Source: Bacillota bacterium
GTDB lineage: Bacteria > Bacillota > Clostridia > Oscillospirales > Acutalibacteraceae
Assembly (NCBI GenBank): GCA_021769885.1
Contig: JAETSA010000002.1
Coordinates: 1-64,000, forward strand
Direction: 5' to 3'
Length of the DNA: 64,000 nt
Under the pieces are notes generated by a model, which was not told where the DNA came from, did not search any database, and saw only the letters and a list, made by a program, of their open reading frames with translations. The position numbers and the translations under genes were made by a program. Positions within the stretch are counted from its first letter, which is position 1; each line of letters opens with the position of its first letter. This document shows, piece by piece, positions 53,011-61,312 of this stretch.

Positions 53011-53165
53011 ACAATCACCTATCGGAAAAATATATGTATATTGTAGCATATCAAAATTCGATTGACAACTGAGTACATCGGCATATGGGGCATATTCTGC
53101 GCATAAATTAAAATATTCTTACATTTTTGCGGTTCGGTTGACGGGCAAAGGGAAAATGTGTTACA

Positions 53166-53870
53166 GTGATTTCGGTGATGGTGATGCAAATTCAAAAAAA
53201 GAAGCTGCTCGGTACGGCGGCGGTTTTGCTGATTGCGGCAGTGCTGATTGTCGGCACGGTGGCGGTCGTGTGGATGCAAAGCGTACAGCCCGAAATTTCC
53301 GTTTGCATTGACGCGGGGCACGGCGCGCACGACAGCGGCGCAACGTACGGCACGCGATTAGAGAAAGACGACAATCTGCGTTTGGCGCTTTCTGTTCGGG
53401 AAAAGCTGGAAGCCAAAAACATAAAAGTATATATGACGCGGGAGGATGACACATTTTTAAGTCTTGACGAACGTTGCCGCGTAGCGAACAAAAAGAAATG
53501 CACCCTGTTTGTGGCACTCCACCGCAACAGCGCCGAAAGCGGCAACGGTGTGGAAATGTGGATTCAAAGCACGCCGACCGATACAGATTGGGCACTGGCG
53601 GAAAATATGCTGAATGCGCTCTCCGAAGCGGGCATTTCCAAGGCGCGCGGCGTGAAAACGGGATACGCCAAAAACGCAGACGGCAACTATTATGTGAATG
53701 CACACACGGATATGCCGAGCTGTCTTGCAGAGATTGGATTTGTCACGAGCGAGCAGGACAACGAATTATTTGACGCGAATTTGGATGCGTATGCGGAAGC
53801 GATTGCCGACGGGATTGAAAAGACCCTGCGGGATATGGGGAAGCTAACAACGGAAGCGGATGAAAAGTGA
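53166..53870 (+). CDS. N-acetylmuramoyl-L-alanine amidase
   Basis: A protein of up to 234 residues with an N-terminal membrane anchor (KKKLLGTAAVLLIAAVLIVG) and an Amidase_3 domain. Zinc ligands and catalysis: VCIDAGHGAHDSGA (His), RLEKDDN (Glu), FVALHRNSAE (His) and CLAEIGFVTS (catalytic Glu). It cuts the bond between muramic acid and the stem peptide in peptidoglycan; with an anchor it would act at the outer face. The start is uncertain: GTG 53166, ATG 53178 or ATG 53184 are all in frame. Possible roles: growth, division or spore cortex. Confidence 0.92.
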   Translation: MISVMVMQIQKKKLLGTAAVLLIAAVLIVGTVAVVWMQSVQPEISVCIDAGHGAHDSGATYGTRLEKDDNLRLALSVREKLEAKNIKVYMTREDDTFLSLDERCRVANKKKCTLFVALHRNSAESGNGVEMWIQSTPTDTDWALAENMLNALSEAGISKARGVKTGYAKNADGNYYVNAHTDMPSCLAEIGFVTSEQDNELFDANLDAYAEAIADGIEKTLRDMGKLTTEADEK

Positions 53871-54236
53871 TAAGAACTCCAACCGTGCTCGGGCGGATGA
53901 GGTTACGGCTTCGCCATTACCCTTTTGTCTGCTTCGCAGACATTTCCCCTATTAGGGGAATCTTCATCCGCCCCTACGGGGGTTGGACTTCGCCATTGGG
54001 TTTGTGCGAAAGTCCAACTGTGCTCGGGCGGGCGTGGAATGTCTCGCCTACCGGCTCGGTCGGTGCTTCTGCATACCTCCGTATGCAGAGGTCTCCACCG
54101 GAGACCCGCACCCCGCCCCTACGGGATTGTGCATCGCCGTTTCGTTCGCGTAAATTTTCAAGGTTGCGCGGGCGCTTCGTGAAGCGCCCCTACGTGAGGG
54201 ATGCGTTCATAACGAACATTTTTCGGAAAAGTATAA
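53871..54236. repeat. dense cluster of palindromic repeats
   Basis: No gene. It has several units such as GGGGAATCTTCATCCGCCCC followed by TACGGG, GCATACCTCCGTATGC, and GGGCGCTTCGTGAAGCGCCC followed by CTACG (54169-54194). This is the richest cluster of the CCCTACG family in the window. Confidence 0.7.
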
Positions 54237-54271
54237 AAAATCCCGCCCGAACGGTTTTGGGACGGGATTTT
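54237..54271. terminator. terminator after the deoxyinosine glycosylase gene
   Basis: AAAATCCCG (54237-54245) pairs with CGGGATTTT (54263-54271), with an inner CCC/GGG; T and A tracts allow either direction. Confidence 0.8.
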
Positions 54272-54280
54272 CAGTTAATT

Positions 54281-54796
54281 TTAGATACAATTTTCCGCAA
54301 TAACTTTCCACGCTTCGTACAGGCGTTCCATATTCCACGTCGCATTGGCGGGGCTTGTGGACGGCAGACAGACGGCGGGTCGCCCGATTTGCGGCAGAAT
54401 ATAGCGGTCATACAGCTTTGCGGCAGTTTTACCGTTTACAAAAATGCGTTCAATCGGCGCGGCTGACAAAATTGCGCTGATGTCGTTTGCCTTTGCATTT
54501 TTGATACTGCTGTCGGACGAGCCGACGATTTCGCAGGATTCGATGACATCCCACAGCGCGATATGATGCGCAAGGCAAAGCGTGCGTTTTTCAAGGGTAG
54601 ACTGCGGAACGGGTTCACCGAAAAGCAAAGCAAGCAATCTCCAAAATCGGTTTTGCGGATGGCCGTAGAAAAACGCCTGTTCTCGTGATTTCACAGACGG
54701 AAAGCTGCCTAAAATCAGCACGCGGCTGTTTTCGTCATACAGCGGGTCAAAGGGATGTTCTAAAAAGGTGCAGGCTGTTCTATTTGGGTTTGGCAT
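54281..54796 (-). CDS. DNA-deoxyinosine glycosylase (uracil-DNA glycosylase superfamily)
   Basis: A 171-residue base-excision repair enzyme of the uracil-DNA glycosylase fold. VLILGSFPSVKSREQAFFYG with the following HPQNRFW is the active-site stretch of the hypoxanthine/mismatch group, and LPSTSPANATW closes the fold. It probably removes deaminated adenine. ATG 54796 follows GAGAGGATTCTT. A hairpin (ACACTCCCT/AGGGAGTGT, 54823-54845) sits in its leader. Confidence 0.85.
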   Translation of the reverse strand: MPNPNRTACTFLEHPFDPLYDENSRVLILGSFPSVKSREQAFFYGHPQNRFWRLLALLFGEPVPQSTLEKRTLCLAHHIALWDVIESCEIVGSSDSSIKNAKANDISAILSAAPIERIFVNGKTAAKLYDRYILPQIGRPAVCLPSTSPANATWNMERLYEAWKVIAENCI

Positions 54797-55087
54797 AAGA
54801 ATCCTCTCGAAGTAAAATAACACTCCCTGTTTTATAGGGAGTGTCTTTCATGATGAAATGTATTGTAGGGAGTGTCAATCTCCTCGACCTGCGGGCGAAC
54901 GCAGTTCGCCCCTACGGGGTTGGCGTACAACCGTTGACTCGTGCGAATTTTGCGGGCGGATGAAGGCATCCGCCCCTACGGGTTGTGTTTCGCCGTTTGG
55001 CTTGTGTAGAATCCAACCGTGCTCGGGCGATTCGTGAAGCGTCCCTACAAATATGAATTAAATTTACGTTGCTTTGTGTGCGCTTTC
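54797..55087. repeat. hairpin and palindromic repeats
   Basis: No gene. A perfect hairpin ACACTCCCT/AGGGAGTGT near 54823-54845 is followed by CGGGCGAACGCAGTTCGCCC then CTACGG (54892-54918) and GGGCGGATGAAGGCATCCGC then CCCTACGG (54953-54981). Confidence 0.6.
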
Positions 55088-55717
55088 TTATTTTGTACCG
55101 AAAATGCGGTCGCCGGCATCGCCGAGTCCGGGGATGATATAGCTGTGCTCGTCCAATCTCTCATCGAGTGCGGCGCAATAGATATCTACATCCGGATGTG
55201 CGGTCGTGAGTGCCTCTAACCCCTCGGGCGCGGCAATAATGCCCATAAATTTAATGGATTTCGGATTAAAGCTCTTAATCTGCGAAATCGCATCAATTGC
55301 AGATCCGCCCGTTGCCAGCATCGGGTCGAGCACGATGACTTCACGCTGAGAAATATCCGACGGCATTTTGCAGTAATACGGAACGGGCTTGACGGTTTCG
55401 GGGTCGCGGTACATACCGATATGACCGACCTTTGCAGACGGTACCAATTCCAACACACCGCCGAGCATACCTGTGCCCGCGCGCAGAATCGGCACAAAGG
55501 CAAGTGTTTTGCCTGAAATCACCTTGGTTTTTGCCATCGCAATCGGGGTTTCGATTTCAACTTCTTGCAGCGGCAGGTCGCGTGTTGCCTCATAGCACAT
55601 CAGCATAGCGATTTCCTGCACAAGTGCGCGGAACTCTTTAGAGCCTGTGTTTTTGTCGCGCAATAAAGTGAGTTTGTGCTGAATTAACGGATGATTGGTA
55701 ATGGTAACCTTACCCAT
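55088..55717 (-). CDS. upp: uracil phosphoribosyltransferase
   Basis: A 209-residue Upp that salvages uracil to UMP with [24 protein letters not shown], the PRPP loop [16 protein letters not shown] and [11 protein letters not shown] at the C-terminus are standard. ATG 55717 follows GGAGG. Single gene; separated from rpiB by a hairpin. Confidence 0.97.
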   Translation of the reverse strand: MGKVTITNHPLIQHKLTLLRDKNTGSKEFRALVQEIAMLMCYEATRDLPLQEVEIETPIAMAKTKVISGKTLAFVPILRAGTGMLGGVLELVPSAKVGHIGMYRDPETVKPVPYYCKMPSDISQREVIVLDPMLATGGSAIDAISQIKSFNPKSIKFMGIIAAPEGLEALTTAHPDVDIYCAALDERLDEHSYIIPGLGDAGDRIFGTK

Positions 55718-55760
55718 AGTGTACCTCCAAAACAATTTTTACTTCTGAAATATTATATAA

Positions 55761-55796
55761 CAGCAGACAAAAAATTACAAGATTTTTTGTCTGCTG
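55761..55796. terminator. hairpin between rpiB and upp
   Basis: CAGCAGACAAAAAA (55761-55774) pairs perfectly with TTTTTTGTCTGCTG (55783-55796). It is likely the end of the tsaE-tsaB-rpiB transcript, although the T tract is inside the stem rather than after it. Confidence 0.6.
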
Positions 55797-55804
55797 AAAA
55801 TAGA

Positions 55805-56254
55805 TTATTTATAGCTTTCTTCAATTGCGGCGATTTGGTCAATACGTCTTTGGTGACGGCCGCCCTCAAACCCGGTATGCAGGAAAACATCCACCAATTC
55901 GCAGGCAAGCCCCGCACCGATCACGCGGCCGCCGAGACACAGCACGTTTGCATCATTGTGCAGTCTTGTATATTTTGCGCCGAAATAATTGGAACAGCAC
56001 GCCGCACGAATCCCGCGCACCTTATTCGCCGCCATTGAAATACCGATGCCCGTGCCGCAGCAAAGCACGGCAAGCGAGGATTTGTCGCTGTCGGAAAGCA
56101 GACGGTCACAGGTATCTTTCGCAATCGGTGCATAATCCACCGACTCTGCGGAATGTGTACCGCAATCGGTAAAGGCAATGCCCTGTTCCGTCAAATGCGC
56201 TTTAATCGCTTCCTTCAATTCGTAACCACCGTGGTCTGCACCAAGATAAATCAT
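55805..56254 (-). CDS. rpiB: ribose-5-phosphate isomerase B
   Basis: A 149-residue RpiB/LacB-family isomerase interconverting ribose 5-phosphate and ribulose 5-phosphate. IYLGADHGGYELKEAIKAHL, the catalytic cysteine in AVLCCGTGIGISMAANKVRG and HNDANVLCLGGRVIG are typical. AAGGAG precedes the ATG. It directly follows tsaB in an operon. Confidence 0.96.
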   Translation of the reverse strand: MIYLGADHGGYELKEAIKAHLTEQGIAFTDCGTHSAESVDYAPIAKDTCDRLLSDSDKSSLAVLCCGTGIGISMAANKVRGIRAACCSNYFGAKYTRLHNDANVLCLGGRVIGAGLACELVDVFLHTGFEGGRHQRRIDQIAAIEESYK

Positions 56255-56962
56255 TTACATACTCCTTGTCTTATTTAATTTGTTATTTAATTCCCGCTGT
56301 GCCTGCGGCAAACGCAGATACAACGGCTGTAACGCTTTGGCAGGTACGGCTTCTGCGCCGCTTTGCAATTTCTCATATGCCAAATACGCCACGCTTGAGG
56401 CTCTCGGATAACAGAACTGCGCCGCGGCCGCTGTCAACGGAAAACCACAGCTTTCGCCAATCGTTTCCAGTACCTTTTGTGCACCGTCACCCGTGAGCAA
56501 TACGGGACGGTTATACCCAGAAAGCAAATCTGCAAGCTCGGTAATTTTCATTGCCGCATCTTCCGTTAAGCGCGTGCCGCCCGAAAAAGACGCGGTATAC
56601 ACTTGTGCACAGCGGGCATCCATCACCGCGCAGACGATCCCGTCAAACGTGCGAAACGGATATGCCGCCGCTTCCAAAGCAGACACGCCAAAGCACGGCT
56701 TGCCTGCAGCATCTGCAAGACCTTTGAGTGCCGCCACACCGATGCGCACGCCCGTAAACGAGCCGGGTCCTACCGTTGCGGCAAAGACATCCACTTCCGA
56801 AAAGCGCGTACGGCAAGTTTCCATAAGCGTCTCTGCCATCGGTAAAAGCGTTTGGCTGTGGGTCAATTTGACATTTGAAAAGCTTTCGCCGAGTAAAGTT
56901 TCATCCTCTGTCAGCGCAACGCTTGCCGAAACAGACGCACAATCCAATGCAAATATTTTCAC
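56255..56962 (-). CDS. tsaB: tRNA threonylcarbamoyladenosine complex subunit TsaB
   Basis: A 235-residue ASKHA-fold protein with ILALDCAS-like start (IFALDCASVSASVALTEDET) and VGPGSFTGVRIGVAALKGLA, the TsaB signature. It dimerises with TsaD to make t6A37 of tRNA. Its start overlaps the tsaE stop by 4 bp, and rpiB follows. Two partners of the same pathway are therefore together. Confidence 0.96.
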   Translation of the reverse strand: MKIFALDCASVSASVALTEDETLLGESFSNVKLTHSQTLLPMAETLMETCRTRFSEVDVFAATVGPGSFTGVRIGVAALKGLADAAGKPCFGVSALEAAAYPFRTFDGIVCAVMDARCAQVYTASFSGGTRLTEDAAMKITELADLLSGYNRPVLLTGDGAQKVLETIGESCGFPLTAAAAQFCYPRASSVAYLAYEKLQSGAEAVPAKALQPLYLRLPQAQRELNNKLNKTRSM

Positions 56963-57390
56963 AGCTCTGCCTCCAGTCCGTCTATCAAAATCATACGTGT
57001 ATCCGTGCCGTCGCCCCGTGTAATTTCCACACGCACGGCGTCAGCGGGCAATGCATTTTCAATATTTTCGCTCCACTCCACACAAAGGACAGAGCCGTTT
57101 TCCATATACTCAAAAAAGCCTGTGGAATCTAAATCCTCCCACGATTCTACGCGGTACATATCAAAATGGCAAAGCTCGGCGTTTTTACCGTACACGTTCA
57201 CAATGGAGAAGGTCGGACTGCTGACGTCATCTGACAGCCCCATCCCTTTTGCAACACCTGTGACAAAGGCAGTCTTGCCCATACCCATACCGCCGAAAAA
57301 GGCGATGACGCGGCCGCCGTGAAGCGTCTTTCCGAGGCGTTCGCCCAAGGCGCAGGTTTCCCTATAGCTGTTTGTCACAAATTTCTGCAC
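56959..57390 (-). CDS. tsaE: tRNA threonylcarbamoyladenosine biosynthesis ATPase TsaE
   Basis: A 143-residue P-loop ATPase of the t6A pathway: Walker A FFGGMGMGKTAFVTGVAKGM, then VSSPTFSIVNVYG and the FDMYRVESWEDL stretch. I start it at GTG 57390 (AGGTGA just upstream); a longer in-frame GTG at 57441 lacks a ribosome site. Coupled to tsaB by ATGA. Confidence 0.93.
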   Translation of the reverse strand: MQKFVTNSYRETCALGERLGKTLHGGRVIAFFGGMGMGKTAFVTGVAKGMGLSDDVSSPTFSIVNVYGKNAELCHFDMYRVESWEDLDSTGFFEYMENGSVLCVEWSENIENALPADAVRVEITRGDGTDTRMILIDGLEAEL

Positions 57391-57547
57391 AAAATCACCT
57401 AAGCTGCATAAAAATCGTAAAATCCGCCGCGCCTTGCGCACGGTTTTTTATATTGTAACACGCTTTCGCGGCAGAGTAAATACTTTTTGCTTGAATTTCG
57501 CAGACAGGCATACTATAATAAAAACAATACTTACGAGGTTTATCATT

Positions 57548-58717
57548 ATGAAAAAGATTTTAAACGCTGTTCGGCTTTTTTTCAGCGAAACGGACAAGCT
57601 TCTGCTGTTTTCTTCGATACTGACATCCATATTCGGGCTTGTGATGGTTTACAGCGCGACGCGGTGCAATCTGAAACCGAATGAAATTTTCTCGCGCGAT
57701 TTTCTGATTATGCTGATTGCCGTTACGCTCGGCATTGTGCTCTGCCTGTGTATTTCATATTTCAATTATGAAGTGTTTACGCGATTTTGGATTCCGATTG
57801 GGATTCTTTGCTTAGCCGCACTGCTGCTGTTGTTCCCGTTCGGTTCGGGTCCTGAGGCGCGCCCCGATGTGCGCACGTGGCTGGATTTTAAGATATTCAG
57901 TATTCAGCCGTCGGAATTTGTCAAAATCGGGTTTATTATTACGTTCGGTGTGCATCTTGACAAGCTGCGCGACAAAATCAACAAGCCCTTAAGCATTTTA
58001 CAGCTTGGTGTACACGCGGTGATTCCGACCTTTTTGGTTATGGAAACGGGCGATATGGGCTCGGCGCTTGTGTTCATTGTGATTGCGGCAGCAATGCTGT
58101 TCGCGGCAGGCGTGCATTGGGGTTACTTCTTGGGCGGCGCGGCACTCATCGGCGCGGCGACACCGCTTGTATGGACATATGTATTTTCTGCCATTCAAAA
58201 GAATCGGTTTTTAGCCCTTGTTTACCCCGATTTGTATCCTGATATTATTTACCAGCAAAAATGCGGCATCACGGCGATAGGCGCAGGCGGCATTACGGGG
58301 CAAGGTCTTTTCAAGGGCGCGTACACGCAGGCAGGCGTTGTTCCCGAACGGCACAACGATATGATTTTCTCGGTCATCGGCGAAGAGCTTGGGTTTATCG
58401 GCTGTATTGCGGCACTCGCGTTGCTGTTCTTGATTGCGGTTCGCATTTTGATGATTGGCAAAAAATCCCGTGAGCATTCCACAAATTTGATTTGCAGCGG
58501 TATGGCGGCGATGATTATCGGGCAGGTCGTCATCAATGTTGGGATGTGCTTAATGCTTTTGCCCGTCATCGGCATTACGCTCCCCTTTTTCTCGGCGGGC
58601 GGTTCGGCAAACCTCGGGGTATATATCGGTATCGGACTTGTGCTGAGCATCTACCGTCACAACTGCGAGCAAAAAGCCGTGAACGTGCGGGTATATGATT
58701 CGTTAAAAAAGAGCTAA
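57548..58717 (+). CDS. rodA: SEDS peptidoglycan polymerase, RodA-type
   Basis: A 389-residue SEDS membrane protein with ten or so spans. The conserved RTWLDFKIFSIQPSEFVKIG, GQGLFKGAYTQAGVVPERHN and NVGMCLMLLPVIGITLPFFS are the family hallmarks; sequence and isolation from division genes point to RodA, the glycan polymerase of cell elongation, rather than FtsW or SpoVE. ATG 57548 with GAGG nine bases upstream; the longer frame is non-coding upstream. Confidence 0.92.
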   Translation: MKKILNAVRLFFSETDKLLLFSSILTSIFGLVMVYSATRCNLKPNEIFSRDFLIMLIAVTLGIVLCLCISYFNYEVFTRFWIPIGILCLAALLLLFPFGSGPEARPDVRTWLDFKIFSIQPSEFVKIGFIITFGVHLDKLRDKINKPLSILQLGVHAVIPTFLVMETGDMGSALVFIVIAAAMLFAAGVHWGYFLGGAALIGAATPLVWTYVFSAIQKNRFLALVYPDLYPDIIYQQKCGITAIGAGGITGQGLFKGAYTQAGVVPERHNDMIFSVIGEELGFIGCIAALALLFLIAVRILMIGKKSREHSTNLICSGMAAMIIGQVVINVGMCLMLLPVIGITLPFFSAGGSANLGVYIGIGLVLSIYRHNCEQKAVNVRVYDSLKKS

Positions 58718-58736
58718 AGGAAAATATTCTAAAAAG

Positions 58737-58782
58737 CACTGAAAGCAGATGCGGATTTTCTGCTTTCGGTGTTTTTCTTTTT
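58737..58782 (+). terminator. rodA terminator
   Basis: CACTGAAAGCAGA (58737-58749) pairs with TCTGCTTTCGGTG (58759-58771), then TTTTTCTTTTT. Confidence 0.87.
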
Positions 58783-58786
58783 GGGC

Positions 58787-58840
58787 TTGACAAACCGTTC
58801 TACACTGTGTAGAATATAATTGTACTACAGGTTGTAGAAT
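58787..58840 (+). promoter_or_regulatory. promoter and BlaI-type operators
   Basis: TTGACA (58787-58792), 17 bp, TAGAAT (58810-58815). A perfect palindrome TTCTACAC-T-GTGTAGAA (58798-58814) spans spacer and -10, and CTACA-GGT-TGTAG (58825-58837) covers the start region. Both contain TACA...TGTA, the BlaI/MecI recognition core, so the repressor gene just downstream is probably autoregulated. Confidence 0.8.
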
Positions 58841-58858
58841 ACTTGAAGGAGGCGTTCT

Positions 58859-59224
58859 ATGCACGATTTACAGCTGGGGGCTGTAGAGTCCCGCTTCGCA
58901 GACATCATTTGGCAGCACGAGCCGATTTCTTCTTCGGCACTTGCACAATACAGTGCAGAGCAGTTAAACTGGAAAAAAACCACTTCTTACACGGTTTTAA
59001 AACGGCTTTGTGATAAGGGCATATTCCAAAACAACAAAGGAACGGTTACTGCTTTAATCTCCAGAGCGGATTTTTATGCGATGCAAAGCGAAAAATTTGT
59101 GGACGAAACCTTTGACGGCTCGCTCCCCGCTTTTCTTGCCGCCTTTACGGCGAGAAAGCATCTGTCTTCTGAGGAAATCGCGGCACTGCGCCGAATGGTT
59201 GCGGAATATGAGGAGGACACATAA
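58859..59224 (+). CDS. BlaI/MecI/CopY family repressor
   Basis: A 121-residue winged-helix repressor of the penicillinase-repressor family: LGAVESRFADIIWQHEPISS, NWKKTTSYTVLKRLCDKGIF, then EEIAALRRMVAEYEED. GGAGG precedes the ATG. Its stop overlaps the start of the BlaR1-like gene by one base. Such repressors are cleaved when the partner metalloprotease is activated. No beta-lactamase gene is next to it, so the signal may be cell-wall stress of another kind. Confidence 0.92.
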   Translation: MHDLQLGAVESRFADIIWQHEPISSSALAQYSAEQLNWKKTTSYTVLKRLCDKGIFQNNKGTVTALISRADFYAMQSEKFVDETFDGSLPAFLAAFTARKHLSSEEIAALRRMVAEYEEDT

Positions 59225-61248
59225 TGGAAGCTGTATTTTTGAAACTCTTCAATATGAGCATTGCGGCAAGCTTTATGATATTGGCGGTGGTTCTGCTTCG
59301 TGCTCTGTTCAAAAAAGCACCAAAGGCACTGCGCCCCGTGCTGTGGGCTTTGGTCGGCATTCGGTTGATTTGCCCGTTTTCGTTCGAAAGTGCGCTGAGC
59401 CTGATTCCGAGCGCGCAGACCATCCCCGACAGTGTGCTCAGTGAGCCTTCCTTTTCCGTGCAGACGGGATTTGAGGGTGTAGACACGCGCGTCAACGCCG
59501 AGCTTGCCTCCCGTTATTATGAAGGCGTGACCGTGCCGACAAACACAGGACTGCACATCACATCTTTGCTTGCGGCAATTTGGGGCATCGGTATTTTTGC
59601 CTTGGCAATCTATGCGGCGGTAAGCTTCGTAAGGCTTCGCAGACAAACTGCTGAGAGTATAAAATACGCCGAAAATATTTACCTTTGCGACCGCATCCCC
59701 TCGCCGTTTATTCTTGGGATTGTGAAACCGCGTATATTCCTGCCCTCTTCTATAAAAGAAACGGATATACCTTATGTGCTTGCACACGAACAGGCACATT
59801 TAAAGCGGCGCGACCATTTGTGGAAGCCGCTTGGGTTTGTGCTGTTGAGCATATATTGGTTCAATCCCCTCATTTGGGTTGCCTATATTTTGCTCTGCCG
59901 CGACATTGAGCTTGCCTGCGATGAAAAGGTCATCAAATCGATGGGCACGGAATGCAAAAAGCCGTATGCCGATGCGCTCATCAATTGCAGTGTGTCACAA
60001 AGAAAAATTTCCGCCTGCCCCGTGGCGTTCGGAGAGACAGATATCAAAGGTAGAATCCAATCGGTTTTAAAGTATAAAAAGCCTGCGTTTTGGGTTATTC
60101 TCGTTGCCGTTTTAACCTGTGTTGCCGTGGCGGTATGCTTTTTGACCGTGCCGAAGGGCATTCGGCTGATTGAATTGGGAGCAGTCAACAGTGAGCCGCA
60201 GTCTGTTACGGTAGTTATGGAGGGTGAAGCTTACGAAATCCCTCGCAGAAGCATTCCCTTTGTCCGTAATTTTTTTAATCAGGTGTCTGTCAGCAGAACA
60301 CCGATTACGCATAGACGCGACGAAAGGGATAAAACCAACGCGGTGATTTTCCATTTTGACAGCGGTGATATCTGCTATTACTTTAACAAAGACTGCACGG
60401 AGCTTTGGGTAGACGATACAATCAAGCCGTCTCTCACGCACAGGGTCAAAGACCCGCTGGCGGTTCGGCAGTTCTTTGAAAATCGGGAAAACGACTTTCT
60501 GCCTGCGGAATTAGAGGGGCTTTCTCTTCAAGCGACCGACGCCGATTTCTCAAGTGACCCACCGTATTTGGAAATCGAATGGATCAATACGACAAAGCAA
60601 GATTTGGTATTCGGTGAAAGTTATTGCATCTATCGGGAAAATAACGGCACTTGGGAAAGAATAGAGTTCCGTGAAGGCTACGGCGTATTTGATGCGGTAG
60701 GGATTCTACTGCATGCAAACAGTTCCCGTACGCATACATATCGGTTTTGGGGACTGGATATGGCGCATCCCGGAAAATACAGATTGGAAAGCGACTGTTT
60801 CAAAGACATTGCCGACGGTGACACCGATTACAGACAGGAATACATGGTACATTTTGATTTTGAACTGGTGGAAAACGCGGACGGCGGACTTTCGTGCAAA
60901 AGCCTTACAACCGGCGTAGACGCAGAACAGCTCTATATATACAAAGACTCTGTTGACCCGATGGCACCGCGGTTCTCACTGTCCCCAAGCACAAATCAGT
61001 TTCAATTCAGCTATTCCGCATTCAGCAGTTATTTTCCCGTCGGAACATACGAATTGACGGCAGACACGCTCACCCTGCGGACAGACGACGGTGAAAAAGT
61101 TTATGTATTCCATCAATCGGAAGACGGATTTGTATTTGATGCGGCACAGTCTTCAAAAATCCCGCAATACAAATATTCGGGTAATTCAAATGAAACGCAG
61201 TCGCCCGTCCCCGACGGTGCGGTATTTACACGTACCGACACACTGTGA
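59224..61248 (+). CDS. M56 family (BlaR1-like) membrane metallopeptidase
   Basis: A 674-residue sensor/protease. Four membrane spans (first near residues 10-28, 35-50, about 105-125, last about 285-305) surround a cytoplasmic gluzincin domain with VLAHEQAHLKRRDHLW (HExxH) and ELACDEKVI. The outer C-terminal region (from about 310) is not a penicillin-binding domain as in BlaR1; it includes a beta-rich stretch (DPPYLEIEWINTTKQDLVFG) and a C-terminal TFxxxY-like lipocalin-type piece. The ligand is therefore probably not a beta-lactam. Confidence 0.88.
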   Translation: MEAVFLKLFNMSIAASFMILAVVLLRALFKKAPKALRPVLWALVGIRLICPFSFESALSLIPSAQTIPDSVLSEPSFSVQTGFEGVDTRVNAELASRYYEGVTVPTNTGLHITSLLAAIWGIGIFALAIYAAVSFVRLRRQTAESIKYAENIYLCDRIPSPFILGIVKPRIFLPSSIKETDIPYVLAHEQAHLKRRDHLWKPLGFVLLSIYWFNPLIWVAYILLCRDIELACDEKVIKSMGTECKKPYADALINCSVSQRKISACPVAFGETDIKGRIQSVLKYKKPAFWVILVAVLTCVAVAVCFLTVPKGIRLIELGAVNSEPQSVTVVMEGEAYEIPRRSIPFVRNFFNQVSVSRTPITHRRDERDKTNAVIFHFDSGDICYYFNKDCTELWVDDTIKPSLTHRVKDPLAVRQFFENRENDFLPAELEGLSLQATDADFSSDPPYLEIEWINTTKQDLVFGESYCIYRENNGTWERIEFREGYGVFDAVGILLHANSSRTHTYRFWGLDMAHPGKYRLESDCFKDIADGDTDYRQEYMVHFDFELVENADGGLSCKSLTTGVDAEQLYIYKDSVDPMAPRFSLSPSTNQFQFSYSAFSSYFPVGTYELTADTLTLRTDDGEKVYVFHQSEDGFVFDAAQSSKIPQYKYSGNSNETQSPVPDGAVFTRTDTL

Positions 61249-61271
61249 GGACAACAAAACCATATAAAAAC

Positions 61272-61306
61272 GGCGGTACAGCTTGTTTGCTGTACCGCCT
61301 GTGTTT
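61272..61306. terminator. bidirectional terminator
   Basis: GGCGGTACAGC (61272-61282) pairs perfectly with GCTGTACCGCC (61289-61299), between the convergent M56 peptidase and pcrA genes. Confidence 0.88.
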
Positions 61307-61312
61307 TATACA

